From positions 327,359 to 391,358 of the forward strand of contig NZ_AOLY01000042.1 in NCBI RefSeq assembly GCF_000336635.1: a stretch of 64,000 nucleotides of DNA, given 5' to 3'. Source of the DNA: Haloarcula japonica DSM 6131 (GTDB lineage Archaea; Halobacteriota; Halobacteria; Halobacteriales; Haloarculaceae). The notes beneath the pieces are model-generated. The model searched no databases. It saw only the letters and a program-made list of their open reading frames with translations, and was not told the origin of the DNA. Shown piece by piece: positions 25,803 through 34,646 of the stretch. Every line of letters begins with the position of its first letter. Within the stretch, counting starts at the first letter, position 1. The translations under genes and the position numbers were made by a program.

Positions 25803-26063
25803 ATGGTCGTGATACGTGACCACATTCGGCATCTCCGTCACGTCATCGACGAACAGTCGCTCTCCATACGAGGTGGGATAACACTCGGAGCACTGCTCTC
25901 GCTTCCGATATTCGGAACTGGTGTCCGCATCCTGGGAAGTTCCCTCGGCCTCGGTCGACTCGTCGTTCCGTTGCTAGTCCTCGCGCACGTGCCGGCCGTT
26001 ATCGCGCTGATTGCTCTCTGGTCAATAGGCTGTGACATCTGTGGACCCGAGGCTGCAAGCTAA
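25803..26063 (+). CDS. Small membrane protein under a metal box
   Basis: An 86-residue protein with a basic, histidine-rich N-terminus (DHIRHLRHVIDE), two membrane helices (about 25-45 and 50-75) and a C-terminal CDICGP motif with a CxxC pair. An SD (AGGAGGTG, 25793-25800) lies only two bases before the ATG but eight before an in-frame GTG at 25809, so the latter may be the true start. The metal box upstream and ric before it point to iron or redox homeostasis. I do not recognise the family. Confidence 0.68.
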   Translation: MVVIRDHIRHLRHVIDEQSLSIRGGITLGALLSLPIFGTGVRILGSSLGLGRLVVPLLVLAHVPAVIALIALWSIGCDICGPEAAS

Positions 26064-26130
26064 CGACAGCTGGTAGGACCACGCGATGCAGAGACAAGGC
26101 GGCTGAGCGGTAGCGGTCCAAGGTAACCGG

Positions 26131-26721
26131 TCACCGTAACATCGCGTCGGCGTACTCGCTCGCCGTCTGTCGGGCCGTTTCGAGTTCCTCAGTGTCGTCT
26201 AGCATCACGGCGCGGGTCCGAGCACCGTCGATGATCGTCAGCAGCGAATGGGTAACGTGATCCGCGTCGACGTCGCTGAACACTCCCTCGTCGATCCCGT
26301 GATTGACGACCGCCTTGAGCAGATAGCGAATGTACTCGTCGTTCTGGCGGAATCGGTCGCTGAACGCTTCCTTGTACGGTGCTTGACTCCGCATCTCTAG
26401 CAGGGCGACCGAGAGATCGGGGTTTTCCTGCGGTTTGACGAGCAGTTCATCGAGCAAGATTTCCAGTCGGGCTTCGGGGTCCGTCGTCTCGACATCGTGA
26501 ATTGAATCGACGAACCGCTCCAGCAGATAATCGAGAAAGGCCGCAAGAAGGTCGTCTTTCGTGTCGTAGTAGTAGTGCACTGCAGCCGTCGATTTACCGT
26601 ACTCGTCCGCGATCCGTTTTATCGTGAGATCAGCGTACCCGTGCTCGCGCAACGCCCGGTAGGTCGCCTGCATGATCTCCTCGGTCTGGTCCGAGAAGGT
26701 CCGGTCCGATGGTCCAGCCAT
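26131..26721 (-). CDS. TetR-family transcriptional regulator
   Basis: A 196-residue repressor with the N-terminal TetR helix-turn-helix at about 15-60 (IMQATYRALREHGYADLTIK, then RIADEYGKSTAAVHYYYDTK) and an all-helical ligand/dimer domain. It is divergent from a second TetR gene; a perfect inverted repeat ACGGTT-GGAT-AACCGT lies 19 bases upstream of its start and is a natural operator candidate. The partner gene and the MATE exporter suggest control of small-molecule efflux. The effector is unknown. Confidence 0.88.
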   Translation of the reverse strand: MAGPSDRTFSDQTEEIMQATYRALREHGYADLTIKRIADEYGKSTAAVHYYYDTKDDLLAAFLDYLLERFVDSIHDVETTDPEARLEILLDELLVKPQENPDLSVALLEMRSQAPYKEAFSDRFRQNDEYIRYLLKAVVNHGIDEGVFSDVDADHVTHSLLTIIDGARTRAVMLDDTEELETARQTASEYADAMLR

Positions 26722-26739
26722 TGTGTAAGGGTTTCACCC

Positions 26740-26755
26740 ACGGTTGGATAACCGT
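26740..26755. promoter_or_regulatory. Inverted repeat, candidate TetR operator
   Basis: ACGGTTGGATAACCGT: six-base arms around a four-base centre, located in the divergent promoter just upstream of the minus-strand TetR gene. Position and symmetry suit a TetR dimer, but binding is inferred. Confidence 0.5.
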
Positions 26756-26792
26756 TGTGACCCACATACCATTGTACACATAAATTATTGGT

Positions 26793-26884
26793 TAGTAAGT
26801 CATAATACGCCCGAATAAGGCTAATAATCGTCGATATCTCAGGCTGTGGACTCCAAAGCGTTTTTGACTAATCAGTTAGTAAGT
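26793..26884 (+). repeat. Direct repeats TTAGTAAGT flanking the second tetR promoter
   Basis: TTAGTAAGT occurs at 26793-26801 and 26876-26884. The second copy overlaps an inverted repeat ACTAA-TCAG-TTAGT (26867-26880) just upstream of the ATG at 26900. These are candidate operators for the TetR-MATE operon. Confidence 0.45.
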
Positions 26885-26899
26885 TCTGTCACAGCCGCC

Positions 26900-27499
26900 A
26901 TGGATGACGATACAGCTACCGAAATTCTCGAGGCGACGTACCGCGCCCTCTGCCAGCACGGGTACGCCGCGCTCACGGTCAAGGACATCGCTGCCGAGGC
27001 AGACCGGAGCAAAGCGTCTATTCACTACTACTACGACAGCAAAGAGAACCTCTTTACGGAGTTTCTGGACTACTTGTACGAACGATACACTGCAAAAATA
27101 ACGGGAATCGACGGGAACACGCCGCGGGAAGAACTCGATTCGCTGTTGGATACAGTTCTCACTGATGGACGACGGACGCCTGGTCAGGAGTTCAGAACGG
27201 CAATACTCGAAATAAAGGCACAAGCTCCATACAACGACGCCTTCCGGACACAACTGGCCAGATTTGATGCCGCTCTCTTCGACCAGTTGCGGGAGATCAT
27301 CGCGGCCGGCGTCGAAACTGGTGAGTTCGATGAAACAGTCGAGCCGACCGTTGCGGCGGAGTTCCTTGTGACGGCGATTACGGGTGCTCATACCCGGCAC
27401 GTCGCCACAGACCGTTCGATAGACCGGTTCAACGAGACGGTCACGCGATACGCCGAGACACACCTCTTGGCTGATACACCGGTGGGGGCGACCCGCTAA
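26900..27499 (+). CDS. TetR-family regulator of the MATE exporter
   Basis: A 199-residue regulator with helix-turn-helix EATYRALCQHGYAALTVKDI and RSKASIHYYYDSKENLF (about 10-55). Its stop overlaps the start of the MATE gene (TAATG), so regulator and exporter are co-translated and autoregulation is likely. The frame could extend to a GTG at 26846, but the ATG at 26900 gives the usual TetR length and the TTAGTAAGT/ACTAA-N4-TTAGT operator would then lie immediately upstream. It is similar in layout to the divergent TetR protein, suggesting an old duplication. Confidence 0.87.
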   Translation: MDDDTATEILEATYRALCQHGYAALTVKDIAAEADRSKASIHYYYDSKENLFTEFLDYLYERYTAKITGIDGNTPREELDSLLDTVLTDGRRTPGQEFRTAILEIKAQAPYNDAFRTQLARFDAALFDQLREIIAAGVETGEFDETVEPTVAAEFLVTAITGAHTRHVATDRSIDRFNETVTRYAETHLLADTPVGATR

Positions 27500-28968
27500 T
27501 GGGGATTCGAAGTCGCGTGAGTGCGCTGTTCAGAGGCCCCGAGGAGTTCGACCTCACGTCGGGTGGCATCGGGAAGCCGCTGTTTTTCCTCTCGATGCCG
27601 ATTGTCATCACGAACCTCTTCCAGACCGCGTACAACCTCGCGGACACGTTCTGGCTCGGCCAGTACAGCACGGACGCGCTGGCGGCGATCAGCTTCGCGT
27701 TCCCGATGGTGTTTCTCCTCATCTCGCTCGGAATGGGGATATCCGTCGCCGGCAGCGTCCTCGTCGCGCAGTTTACCGGTGCAGGCGAGGAGCGTGAAGC
27801 AGAGTACGCCGCCTCACAGACGGTCACGTTCGCCGTCATCGTCTCGTTCGTTCTCGGCATCGGGGGCTATGTCGGCGTCGATACGTTTCTCAGCTTGATG
27901 GGCGCGTCCGAAGACGTCCTGCCCATGGCGACCAGCTACATGGAGGTCATCTCGCTCGGCCTACTGTTCATGTTCGGCTTCTTCGTCTTCGTCGCGCTCA
28001 TGCGGGGCTACGGCGACACGATAACGCCGATGCTCGTCATGTTCGGCTCAGTAGTCCTCAACATCATCATCGACCCGTTCCTGATATTCGGCTGGACCGT
28101 CATCGAAAACGCACCGCTCGTCGGGACAGTCTCGTTCCCCGAGCTCGGGATCGAAGGGGCCGCCATCGCGACCGTCTTTTCGCGGGCGCTGGCGCTGATC
28201 GTCGGGCTGGCGATCATGTTCCGGGGGAACCGCGGCGTCCAGATTCACCTCCGCGATATGGCCCCGGACCTGTCGTATCTCCGCCGTCTCGTTCGCATCG
28301 GCCTGCCCGCCTCCATCGAAGGGACTGGCCGTGCGCTGTCGATGAACCTGCTGCTGGTCATCGTCGCGATGTTTCCGGACACGGTCGTCGCTGCCTACGG
28401 GATCGGGACGCGCGTGTTCTCGGTCGTCTTCCTGCCAGCTATTGCAGTCGCTCGCGGCGTTGAAACGATGACCGGTCAGAACATGGGGGCCAACAAACCG
28501 GACCGAGCAGCGAAAGCGGCCGGCCTCGCAGCGTCGGTTCTTTTCGGCGTGCTCACCCTGGCTGGAGTCCTCGTCTGGTTCACCGCCGCACCGATAGCCG
28601 ACCTGTTCACGACGGACCCCGAGGTAGTCGAAATCACGACGCAGTTCCTCCGTTACGTCGCGCTTTCCTTCGGCTTCATCGGCATCATGCGGGCCTACAC
28701 CGGGAGCTTCCGTGGTGCCGGGAAGACGCTCACCGCCGCGGCAATCTCGGTGTTGATGCTCGGGATCATCCGCTTCCCGATTGCGTGGTTCGCCGCTGTG
28801 CCGCTCGGCGAGACCGGAATCTGGCTGTCGTTCGCCGTCTCGAACGTCGCAGGGGCGCTCATCGCCTACGGTTGGTATCGACGCGGGACATGGCGAGACA
28901 GCAACCTCACCGAAGCCAAAGTCGATATTGACGAGACGGGCGTCGAGATGTCGGCGGATGGAGACTGA
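27499..28968 (+). CDS. MATE-family multidrug/metabolite exporter
   Basis: A 489-residue membrane protein with twelve predicted helices in two bundles, starting after the family's hydrophilic lead with IGKPLFFLSMPIVITNLFQT, then YNLADTFWLGQYSTDALAAI, MRGYGDTITPMLVMF and the second-half FRGAGKTLTAAAISVL. MATE proteins export organic cations or metabolites in exchange for Na+ or H+. The C-terminal tail is acidic and cytosolic. It is co-translated with the upstream TetR gene, which probably controls it. Confidence 0.92.
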   Translation: MGIRSRVSALFRGPEEFDLTSGGIGKPLFFLSMPIVITNLFQTAYNLADTFWLGQYSTDALAAISFAFPMVFLLISLGMGISVAGSVLVAQFTGAGEEREAEYAASQTVTFAVIVSFVLGIGGYVGVDTFLSLMGASEDVLPMATSYMEVISLGLLFMFGFFVFVALMRGYGDTITPMLVMFGSVVLNIIIDPFLIFGWTVIENAPLVGTVSFPELGIEGAAIATVFSRALALIVGLAIMFRGNRGVQIHLRDMAPDLSYLRRLVRIGLPASIEGTGRALSMNLLLVIVAMFPDTVVAAYGIGTRVFSVVFLPAIAVARGVETMTGQNMGANKPDRAAKAAGLAASVLFGVLTLAGVLVWFTAAPIADLFTTDPEVVEITTQFLRYVALSFGFIGIMRAYTGSFRGAGKTLTAAAISVLMLGIIRFPIAWFAAVPLGETGIWLSFAVSNVAGALIAYGWYRRGTWRDSNLTEAKVDIDETGVEMSADGD

Positions 28969-29044
28969 CAGCAGTGGGTGGCGAGCGCGTGTGATACCCT
29001 TCGAGTGAACCCATATTTTCACGGAAGCCACCGTTACTACTGCT

Positions 29045-29728
29045 ATGCCCACAGAACCGAACGCCAGTCAGAAGCCCTCGTCGCCGCTGTTTGCAGCTAT
29101 CTACGATCCGGCCACGGCGCTCGTTGAGCGGACGCTCTTACGGCCACATCGTGAATACCTGGTAGCGAATCTGGATGGTACAGTTCTGGACCTCGGCGCT
29201 GGAACCGGCGCGATGTTTCCGTATTTCGAGAGCGTAGCGACCGCCTCGACCGAGTTTCACGCCATCGAGCCTGACCCGTATATGCGGCGGCAGGCAGCAG
29301 AGAAAGCGAAGGCGCAGGCCACCCCGGTCCGTATCGAGTCGTCACCGGCGGAAGCTCTCTCGTACGACGACGAATCCTTCGACATCGTCATCGCCTCGAT
29401 GGTGTTCTGTACGATTCCGGACATCGAGTCCGCGGTGAAGGAGGTCGCCCGCGTACTCAAACCCGGCGGTGAACTGCGTTTCTTCGAGCACGTCATCGAC
29501 GACGGATGGCGCGCTGGGCTACAGTCAGCGCTCGCACCACTCTGGAAACGACTTGCCGGTGGTTGTCATCTGACTCGACAGACGGGGACGCGACTCGTCG
29601 CGGACCGGTCGTTCGACGTCGTCGAAATCGAGCGACTCAACCTCGGCGTCACACCGATCCGCCCGTTCGTTCGGGGACGGCTTCGAAAGCGCTCGGTGTC
29701 TCCGCCGCGACAACGCAGCGGCCGTTAG
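29045..29728 (+). CDS. Class I SAM-dependent methyltransferase (METTL7/UbiE-like)
   Basis: A 227-residue methyltransferase with motif I LDLGAGTGAMFPYF, acidic IEPDPYMRRQAAEKA, the PAEALSYDDESFDIVIASMV segment and the post-motif RVLKPGGELRFFEHV. It resembles the METTL7-like small-molecule methyltransferases. A TATTTTCAC stretch about 31 bases upstream of the ATG may be its TATA. The C-terminus is basic (RGRLRKRSVSPPRQR), unusual in this proteome and possibly a nucleic acid or membrane contact. It is convergent with the AIM24 gene, which ends inside its last codons. Confidence 0.85.
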   Translation: MPTEPNASQKPSSPLFAAIYDPATALVERTLLRPHREYLVANLDGTVLDLGAGTGAMFPYFESVATASTEFHAIEPDPYMRRQAAEKAKAQATPVRIESSPAEALSYDDESFDIVIASMVFCTIPDIESAVKEVARVLKPGGELRFFEHVIDDGWRAGLQSALAPLWKRLAGGCHLTRQTGTRLVADRSFDVVEIERLNLGVTPIRPFVRGRLRKRSVSPPRQRSGR

Positions 29729-30396
29729 CTCTGGCTCTGTGTGACAGACCCTTCCTCGTTGGGCTGGATGACGACGAACCCGTCGTCGCCGGTGAACTCC
29801 ATCTGTATCGACTCACCGGAGGTCTGGCCGATCTCGAACGTCTTGTTCATCTCGATAGACGGCGAGAGGTTCGAACTCCATGCCACGGTAGCGTCCGGGT
29901 CGGTGAAGACCGGCGGCGTCATCACCAGCGGATCGCCGTGCGTTGTCAGCGCGACTTCCCCGGGACCGGTGAGGTACACGTTCGTCAGCCCACCGGCGGC
30001 CATGCCGGAGAGGCTGCCGACAGTGTTGATCTCGTAGTCAATAGTTGATTCGAACGCGAGCACGTCAGTGCCGTTGACCGATATCGACTCCTCGTTATCG
30101 AGGGCCAACACCTGTACCTTCTTGCCGTTCTCGGCCACGTAGAGATGACCGTTTCCTTCAGCTTCCATAACCGGTGTCCCTTCGCCGCTCACGGCCTCCT
30201 TGACGAAGCCCGTGATGCCGCCTTCCGCCGAGGACTTGCCAGTGAACGTAACCTCGCCGGTGTACGCGACCATCGACCCGGCTTTGACCATCACCGTTCC
30301 GTCGAGCGGGATGTCGAGCAGCCTGTTGTTCTCTTTCTGGAACCCATCGCCGCCGTCTTCGGGGGCGTTGGAGCGGACGAATTCCTGTAAATCCAT
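29725..30396 (-). CDS. AIM24/TIGR00266-family protein
   Basis: A 223-residue all-beta protein with the AIM24 signature: VMVKAGSMVAYTGEV, GGITGFVKEAVSGEGTPVME, GHLYVAENGKKVQVLAL and GGLTNVYLTGPGEVALTTHG. The related mitochondrial protein supports inner-membrane architecture; the prokaryotic role is unknown. The ATG at 30396 has a TATA-like element (AGCATAGCC, about 30416-30424) some 24 bases upstream, so leaderless transcription is likely. Its stop overlaps the end of the convergent methyltransferase by four bases. Confidence 0.87.
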   Translation of the reverse strand: MDLQEFVRSNAPEDGGDGFQKENNRLLDIPLDGTVMVKAGSMVAYTGEVTFTGKSSAEGGITGFVKEAVSGEGTPVMEAEGNGHLYVAENGKKVQVLALDNEESISVNGTDVLAFESTIDYEINTVGSLSGMAAGGLTNVYLTGPGEVALTTHGDPLVMTPPVFTDPDATVAWSSNLSPSIEMNKTFEIGQTSGESIQMEFTGDDGFVVIQPNEEGSVTQSQS

Positions 30397-30549
30397 AGCT
30401 ACAGCGGGACATCGATAGGCTATGCTCATAGGCTTCGTGAAGGATGAAAACACATTTTGTGTGAAGGTATCGCATTCCGATGGGGCCGCGTAGCTACCGG
30501 ACAGAGAAGATGCCGAAGATTGGTATAGCCGAATAGCTATTCCAAATAG

Positions 30550-33003
30550 CTACTCCGAATCGCTATACAGCCGTTCAAGGAGATCAGTAACGCCGGCTTT
30601 GGTTTTGAGGTAGCGCCGCTCCCCATCAGGTGTCCGGACGGCATAGTCGTATACGGCGCTATCTGGGATGTACCAGCGGTCGCCGTACGTCGAAAGTACC
30701 TCGGCGGTCTCTCCACCGTCTGTAACTTCAGAAAGGGTGTCAGCGGTATCTGTCGCCGCCTGTCGGATGCTATCGCCCGCGATACAGAGGTCGCCAGCTA
30801 GCGGATAGTCACCGGGAATTCCCGCGACGAGGTCGTCCGAACGACTGGCTTTCAACGCTTCACGCATCAGAACGTCCTGTGCGCTGATCACACGTTCGCC
30901 GTCGTCCGGGTACCGCTGGTGGTACTCACCGTCGCTGTCCATCTCCCAGAGCTTGCGGTTGTCCGAGAGGACGAGTTCGAGCGTGAAGCGGAGTTGGCGC
31001 TGGATTTCGGGGCTCGTGACGGGCGTGACGGCTTCGACTCGGTAATCGAGGTTGCGCGTCATCCAGTCGGCGCTGCCGATGTAGTACTCCGGTTCGCCCC
31101 AGTCATCCTCCGGGCCGGGGTCAGCCCGTGCGCCGTTCTCGAAGTAGAAGATACGGGAGTGTTCCAGAAAGCGGCCGACGAGCGAATACACCGAGATATT
31201 TTCGCTGATCCCCTCTAACCCGGGTCTGAGGCGGCAGATGTCGCGAACGATGAGATCGATGTCGACGCCGGCCATCGACGCGCGGTACAGTTCAGCGACG
31301 ATGGCGGGGTCTTCGAGGCCGTTCATCTTTGCGACGATACGAGCGGGACGGCCGGCCTGTGCGTGCTGGGCCTCCCGGCGGATATACCGGGTGAACTCCC
31401 GGCGCATCGTCACCGGTGCGATGAGGAGTTCGCGGAACTCCTCGTCCAGCGACGGCCCGGTGAAGAAATTGAACACTTTGGTCAGGTCACGGCCGATATC
31501 GCGGTCAGCGGTCAACAGCCCGAGGTCGACGTATCCCTTCGCCGTCTCGGAATGGTAGTTCCCGGTCCCGATGTGAGAGTACAGTTCGACGCCGTCGTCT
31601 TCCTCCCGAACGACCAGCGCCGTCTTCGTGTGGGTCTTCAGTCCGACCGTCCCGTAAGCGACGTGAATACCGTTTTCCTCCAGTTTGCGCACCCATTCGA
31701 GGTTGTTCTGTTCGTCGAAGCGGGCCTTCAGTTCGACCATCACTGCGACCTGCTTCCCGTTTTCGGCGGCCGTTATCAGCGACTGGATTATCTGTGAGTC
31801 GCTTGCTGTCCGGTAGATGGCCGCTTTCACCGCCAGAACATCGGGGTCTTCGGCCGCTGCGGAGAGGAATCGCTGGACGGTGTCGGTAAAGTCGTGATAC
31901 GGGTGATGGAGCAATATGTCGCCATCCTGAATACGGCGGAAGACGCTCGGGTCTGTCGTGTCCGGCGTCCCGAACGACTGCTGTCGGCGACCGTTGAGAC
32001 GAGGATGATGCTGTGGCGTCCACTCGTCCAGCGAGAGGTCCGGCCGGTCAAGGTCTGTCAACTCCGCAAGGTCACGGTAATCCAGCGGCCCCCCAAGATC
32101 GTAGATTTCGCGTTCGTCGAGACCGAGCTGTGTCGCGAGCGTCGAGCGGATACGGGAATCGGCGTCGGCGGCAATTTCCATCCTGACGACCGATGCGAAG
32201 CGCCGCTGTTCGAGAACGTCTTCGACCATGTCGATGAGGTCTTCGGCGATCTCCTGGTTCCGGCGGACCTCCGCGTTGCGGGTCAGTCGGAACAGGGCTG
32301 TGTCGACGATTTCGACGTTCGGTAGCAGCAGGTCGAGGTTTGCACGGATGACCTCCTCAAGCAATACGTACCGCGTCTCGTCGCCGAGCTGGACCAGTCT
32401 TGGCCTGTTCGGCGGAATCTTGATGCGGGTGAACGTTGGGTCCTCGGCATTCGGATGCCGGGTGAGTACAGCAAGCGACAGCGACCGATTAGAGATAAAC
32501 GGGAACGGATGCGCCGGGTCGAACGAAAGCGGCGTCAGCGTCGGTAACACGGATTCTTCGAAATAGGTTCGCAGTTCAGACTGTTCCACAGAGGAGGCGT
32601 CATCGTAGTCGAGAATCTTGATACCTTCCGCAGCAAGCGCGGGATGAATCGCATCGCGGTAGCAACGGGCCTGCGTCGCCAGCATCGGTTGCAGGGTTTC
32701 GTGGACCGCCGCCAACTGCTCCTCTGGCGTTCGACCATCCGGGGCCGCCTCGGTTACGTCGGCCTCTATCTGCTGTTTGAGGCCGCCGATGCGTTTCATC
32801 GTAAACTCGTCGAGGTTCCGGGTGATGATAGCGAGGAACCGGACCCGCTCCAGCAGCGGATTCCGTTCGTCCAGTGCCTCGTGGAGGACGCGCCGCTGGA
32901 AAGCGAGCGCACTCAGTTCGCGATTGAGATACAGCGATGGATCGGTCAGGTCGACATCCGCCGGCTCGTACGCGGGGATGGCGGGTTCGGAAGCGCGATC
33001 CAT
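30550..33003 (-). CDS. ppk1: Polyphosphate kinase 1
   Basis: An 817-residue PPK1 that makes polyphosphate from ATP reversibly. The N-terminal domain (YLNRELSALAFQRRVL), head domain and two catalytic domains are present; active-site segments include LKTHTKTALVVREEDDG and YSHIGTGNYHSETAKGY, supplying the phosphorylated and general-acid histidines, plus RDICRLRPGLEGISENI. About 110 residues at the C-terminus (from DDLVAGIPGDYPL) have no counterpart in typical bacterial PPK1. The ATG at 33003 is chosen because the earlier in-frame start at 33045 would overlap the upstream phosphoesterase gene; the gap is then four bases, an operon. Confidence 0.93.
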   Translation of the reverse strand: MDRASEPAIPAYEPADVDLTDPSLYLNRELSALAFQRRVLHEALDERNPLLERVRFLAIITRNLDEFTMKRIGGLKQQIEADVTEAAPDGRTPEEQLAAVHETLQPMLATQARCYRDAIHPALAAEGIKILDYDDASSVEQSELRTYFEESVLPTLTPLSFDPAHPFPFISNRSLSLAVLTRHPNAEDPTFTRIKIPPNRPRLVQLGDETRYVLLEEVIRANLDLLLPNVEIVDTALFRLTRNAEVRRNQEIAEDLIDMVEDVLEQRRFASVVRMEIAADADSRIRSTLATQLGLDEREIYDLGGPLDYRDLAELTDLDRPDLSLDEWTPQHHPRLNGRRQQSFGTPDTTDPSVFRRIQDGDILLHHPYHDFTDTVQRFLSAAAEDPDVLAVKAAIYRTASDSQIIQSLITAAENGKQVAVMVELKARFDEQNNLEWVRKLEENGIHVAYGTVGLKTHTKTALVVREEDDGVELYSHIGTGNYHSETAKGYVDLGLLTADRDIGRDLTKVFNFFTGPSLDEEFRELLIAPVTMRREFTRYIRREAQHAQAGRPARIVAKMNGLEDPAIVAELYRASMAGVDIDLIVRDICRLRPGLEGISENISVYSLVGRFLEHSRIFYFENGARADPGPEDDWGEPEYYIGSADWMTRNLDYRVEAVTPVTSPEIQRQLRFTLELVLSDNRKLWEMDSDGEYHQRYPDDGERVISAQDVLMREALKASRSDDLVAGIPGDYPLAGDLCIAGDSIRQAATDTADTLSEVTDGGETAEVLSTYGDRWYIPDSAVYDYAVRTPDGERRYLKTKAGVTDLLERLYSDSE

Positions 33004-33007
33004 CGGC

Positions 33008-33718
33008 TCAGGTTGATGTCGGCGGGGCGCGCTCTGGGTCAACAATGCTATCGGACGACCGCTCTTCGTGGGTCGTCTCAGGGTCCACCGTGATGAACTC
33101 TGCCGTCGAGCACTGGTACGCCGTTAACTTCCCGCCGTAGACGCATCCGGTGTCGAGGCCGACCGCAGTAGGGGTCTCAAAGGGCTCGGAAAGCACCGTA
33201 TGACCGAAAAAGATGCGTGGGTCATCACGGCGCGTTTCAAACCAGTACGGGCGGTCGTAGCTTCCGTTGGGGGTAAGCGAGCGCATATTCAGCAGTTCGG
33301 GCAGTTCGTGTTCCGCGATGGGCTTGCGGTGATCGACGCCGCCGTGGACGACCATCGAATCGTCCCACGATATCGCCGCCGGGAGCGACGCGATCCAGGA
33401 GAGATCGTCGTCAGTCAGCGACGGGATCGATTTGTGGCCGTCGATGAGTTTCTGTTCGTTGTTTCCCCGAACCGTGATGAAGTTCGGCGTTTGCCGGACG
33501 ATGTCAACGACACCGGCGCTATCCGGGCCTTTGCGGACGAGGTCACCGACGAAGACCACGAGTTCGTCCGCGGCGGGGTCCAACCGGTTTAGGAGGCGTT
33601 CGAGCGTCGGGCGACAGCCGTGGACGTCGCCGACAACATAGATCTCCTCCCATTCATCGCTGTGAATTCGCTGGTGTGATGCGCCGAGATCCGGATGAAA
33701 CGTCGGTGGTGAGACCAT
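33008..33718 (-). CDS. PPP/ApaH-like metallophosphoesterase
   Basis: A 236-residue calcineurin-like phosphoesterase with GDVHG (30-34), FVGDLVRKGP (about 57-66), VRGNNEQK (83-90), VVHGGVD and FFGHTVLS motifs. In most relatives the third motif is GNHE/GNHD; here the catalytic histidine position is Asn87, which could weaken or alter activity. It is the first gene of an operon with ppk1, so a link to phosphate, dinucleoside polyphosphate or polyphosphate turnover is plausible. A perfect palindrome lies about 55 bases upstream, near its TATA (33761-33770). Confidence 0.85.
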   Translation of the reverse strand: MVSPPTFHPDLGASHQRIHSDEWEEIYVVGDVHGCRPTLERLLNRLDPAADELVVFVGDLVRKGPDSAGVVDIVRQTPNFITVRGNNEQKLIDGHKSIPSLTDDDLSWIASLPAAISWDDSMVVHGGVDHRKPIAEHELPELLNMRSLTPNGSYDRPYWFETRRDDPRIFFGHTVLSEPFETPTAVGLDTGCVYGGKLTAYQCSTAEFITVDPETTHEERSSDSIVDPERAPPTST

Positions 33719-33772
33719 CTATGAGGAGCCGTTGATGATACGTCGGTGAATCTGGTATAGGCATTTTATATG

Positions 33773-33788
33773 ACTGCTATATAGCAGT
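33773..33788. promoter_or_regulatory. Perfect 16-base palindrome upstream of phosphoesterase-ppk1 operon
   Basis: ACTGCTATATAGCAGT is fully self-complementary. It lies just upstream of a CATATAAAAT TATA box read on the minus strand and also about 110 bases before the plus-strand DUF3267 gene. A dimeric regulator site is the simplest reading; the regulator is not known. Confidence 0.6.
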
Positions 33789-33897
33789 ATGAGAGCGAAC
33801 ATATGCTCGCTTCCTACTGTTGCACCGACCAGCCCTCAGTTACATAGGGAGCGGGAATAGCACCCTGCTTTTTGAATAGGCCAGCAGAATCGCAGAT

Positions 33898-34536
33898 ATG
33901 CCAGCTAGCGATCACGACCCAGCCGATACGTTGCGCCCGGTGACGCCGCCGGGCTATCAGCCGCCCCGGTCGTTTCGATACTCACCAGTGGTACTGCTCG
34001 GGCTCGTGATGGTGCTGTTGCCCGTCGCCGCGGTAGTGTTCGGGTGGCTGCTCTGGTACGCACAAGGAACCGCACTCGATGCTGTCTTTTCAGTCGAGGA
34101 AACCGCCACGAGTATCACGTTCACGCTCACGTCCGGGCTTGTCGCGGTCACATTCGTCGTCGCCATTGTCGCAGTGACCGTTCTTCATGAGCTAGTACAC
34201 GGAGTTGTCTATCACTGGTTCGGATACGACGTTTCGTACGGCGTGGCACCGCAACTCGGGGCGTTTTACGCGGCGGCGTTTCACCAGTTCCAGCATCGGA
34301 CCCACAATATTATCGTTGGCATCGCGCCGCTCGTTGTACTCGACGCGTTGTTTCTTCCCATGTTGTTCGTCCCGATTCCGCTACTCGCGTTCGCAGCCTT
34401 CCTCGCCCTGTTGATCAATACTGCCGGCGCAGCTGGGGACCTCTACTTAGTCGCAACGCTACTCAGAACGCCCGCCGGGTCACTCATGTACGACAGCGAT
34501 ATCCGCCATTCGTACATGTTCTGTCCAGAAGCGTAG
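33898..34536 (+). CDS. DUF3267 putative membrane zinc metalloprotease
   Basis: A 212-residue protein with four predicted membrane helices and the zinc motif HELVH (97-101) at the start of the helix LHELVHGVVYHWFGY. DUF3267 proteins are related to site-2-type intramembrane metalloproteases; no substrate is known. The N-terminal 25 residues are polar and proline-rich, probably cytosolic. A TTTTTGAAT element about 27 bases before the ATG may be its TATA. The end RHSYMFCPEA is soluble. Confidence 0.84.
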   Translation: MPASDHDPADTLRPVTPPGYQPPRSFRYSPVVLLGLVMVLLPVAAVVFGWLLWYAQGTALDAVFSVEETATSITFTLTSGLVAVTFVVAIVAVTVLHELVHGVVYHWFGYDVSYGVAPQLGAFYAAAFHQFQHRTHNIIVGIAPLVVLDALFLPMLFVPIPLLAFAAFLALLINTAGAAGDLYLVATLLRTPAGSLMYDSDIRHSYMFCPEA

Positions 34537-34646
34537 CCACCTCCGATCTGAAACAACGACAGTGTCACACCGGACTCGATGGGAGGCAGTCGCCGCTGTA
34601 GGCATTCGCCTGTGGATTGCAGTAATACGACTACGAGAGCCAGGAA

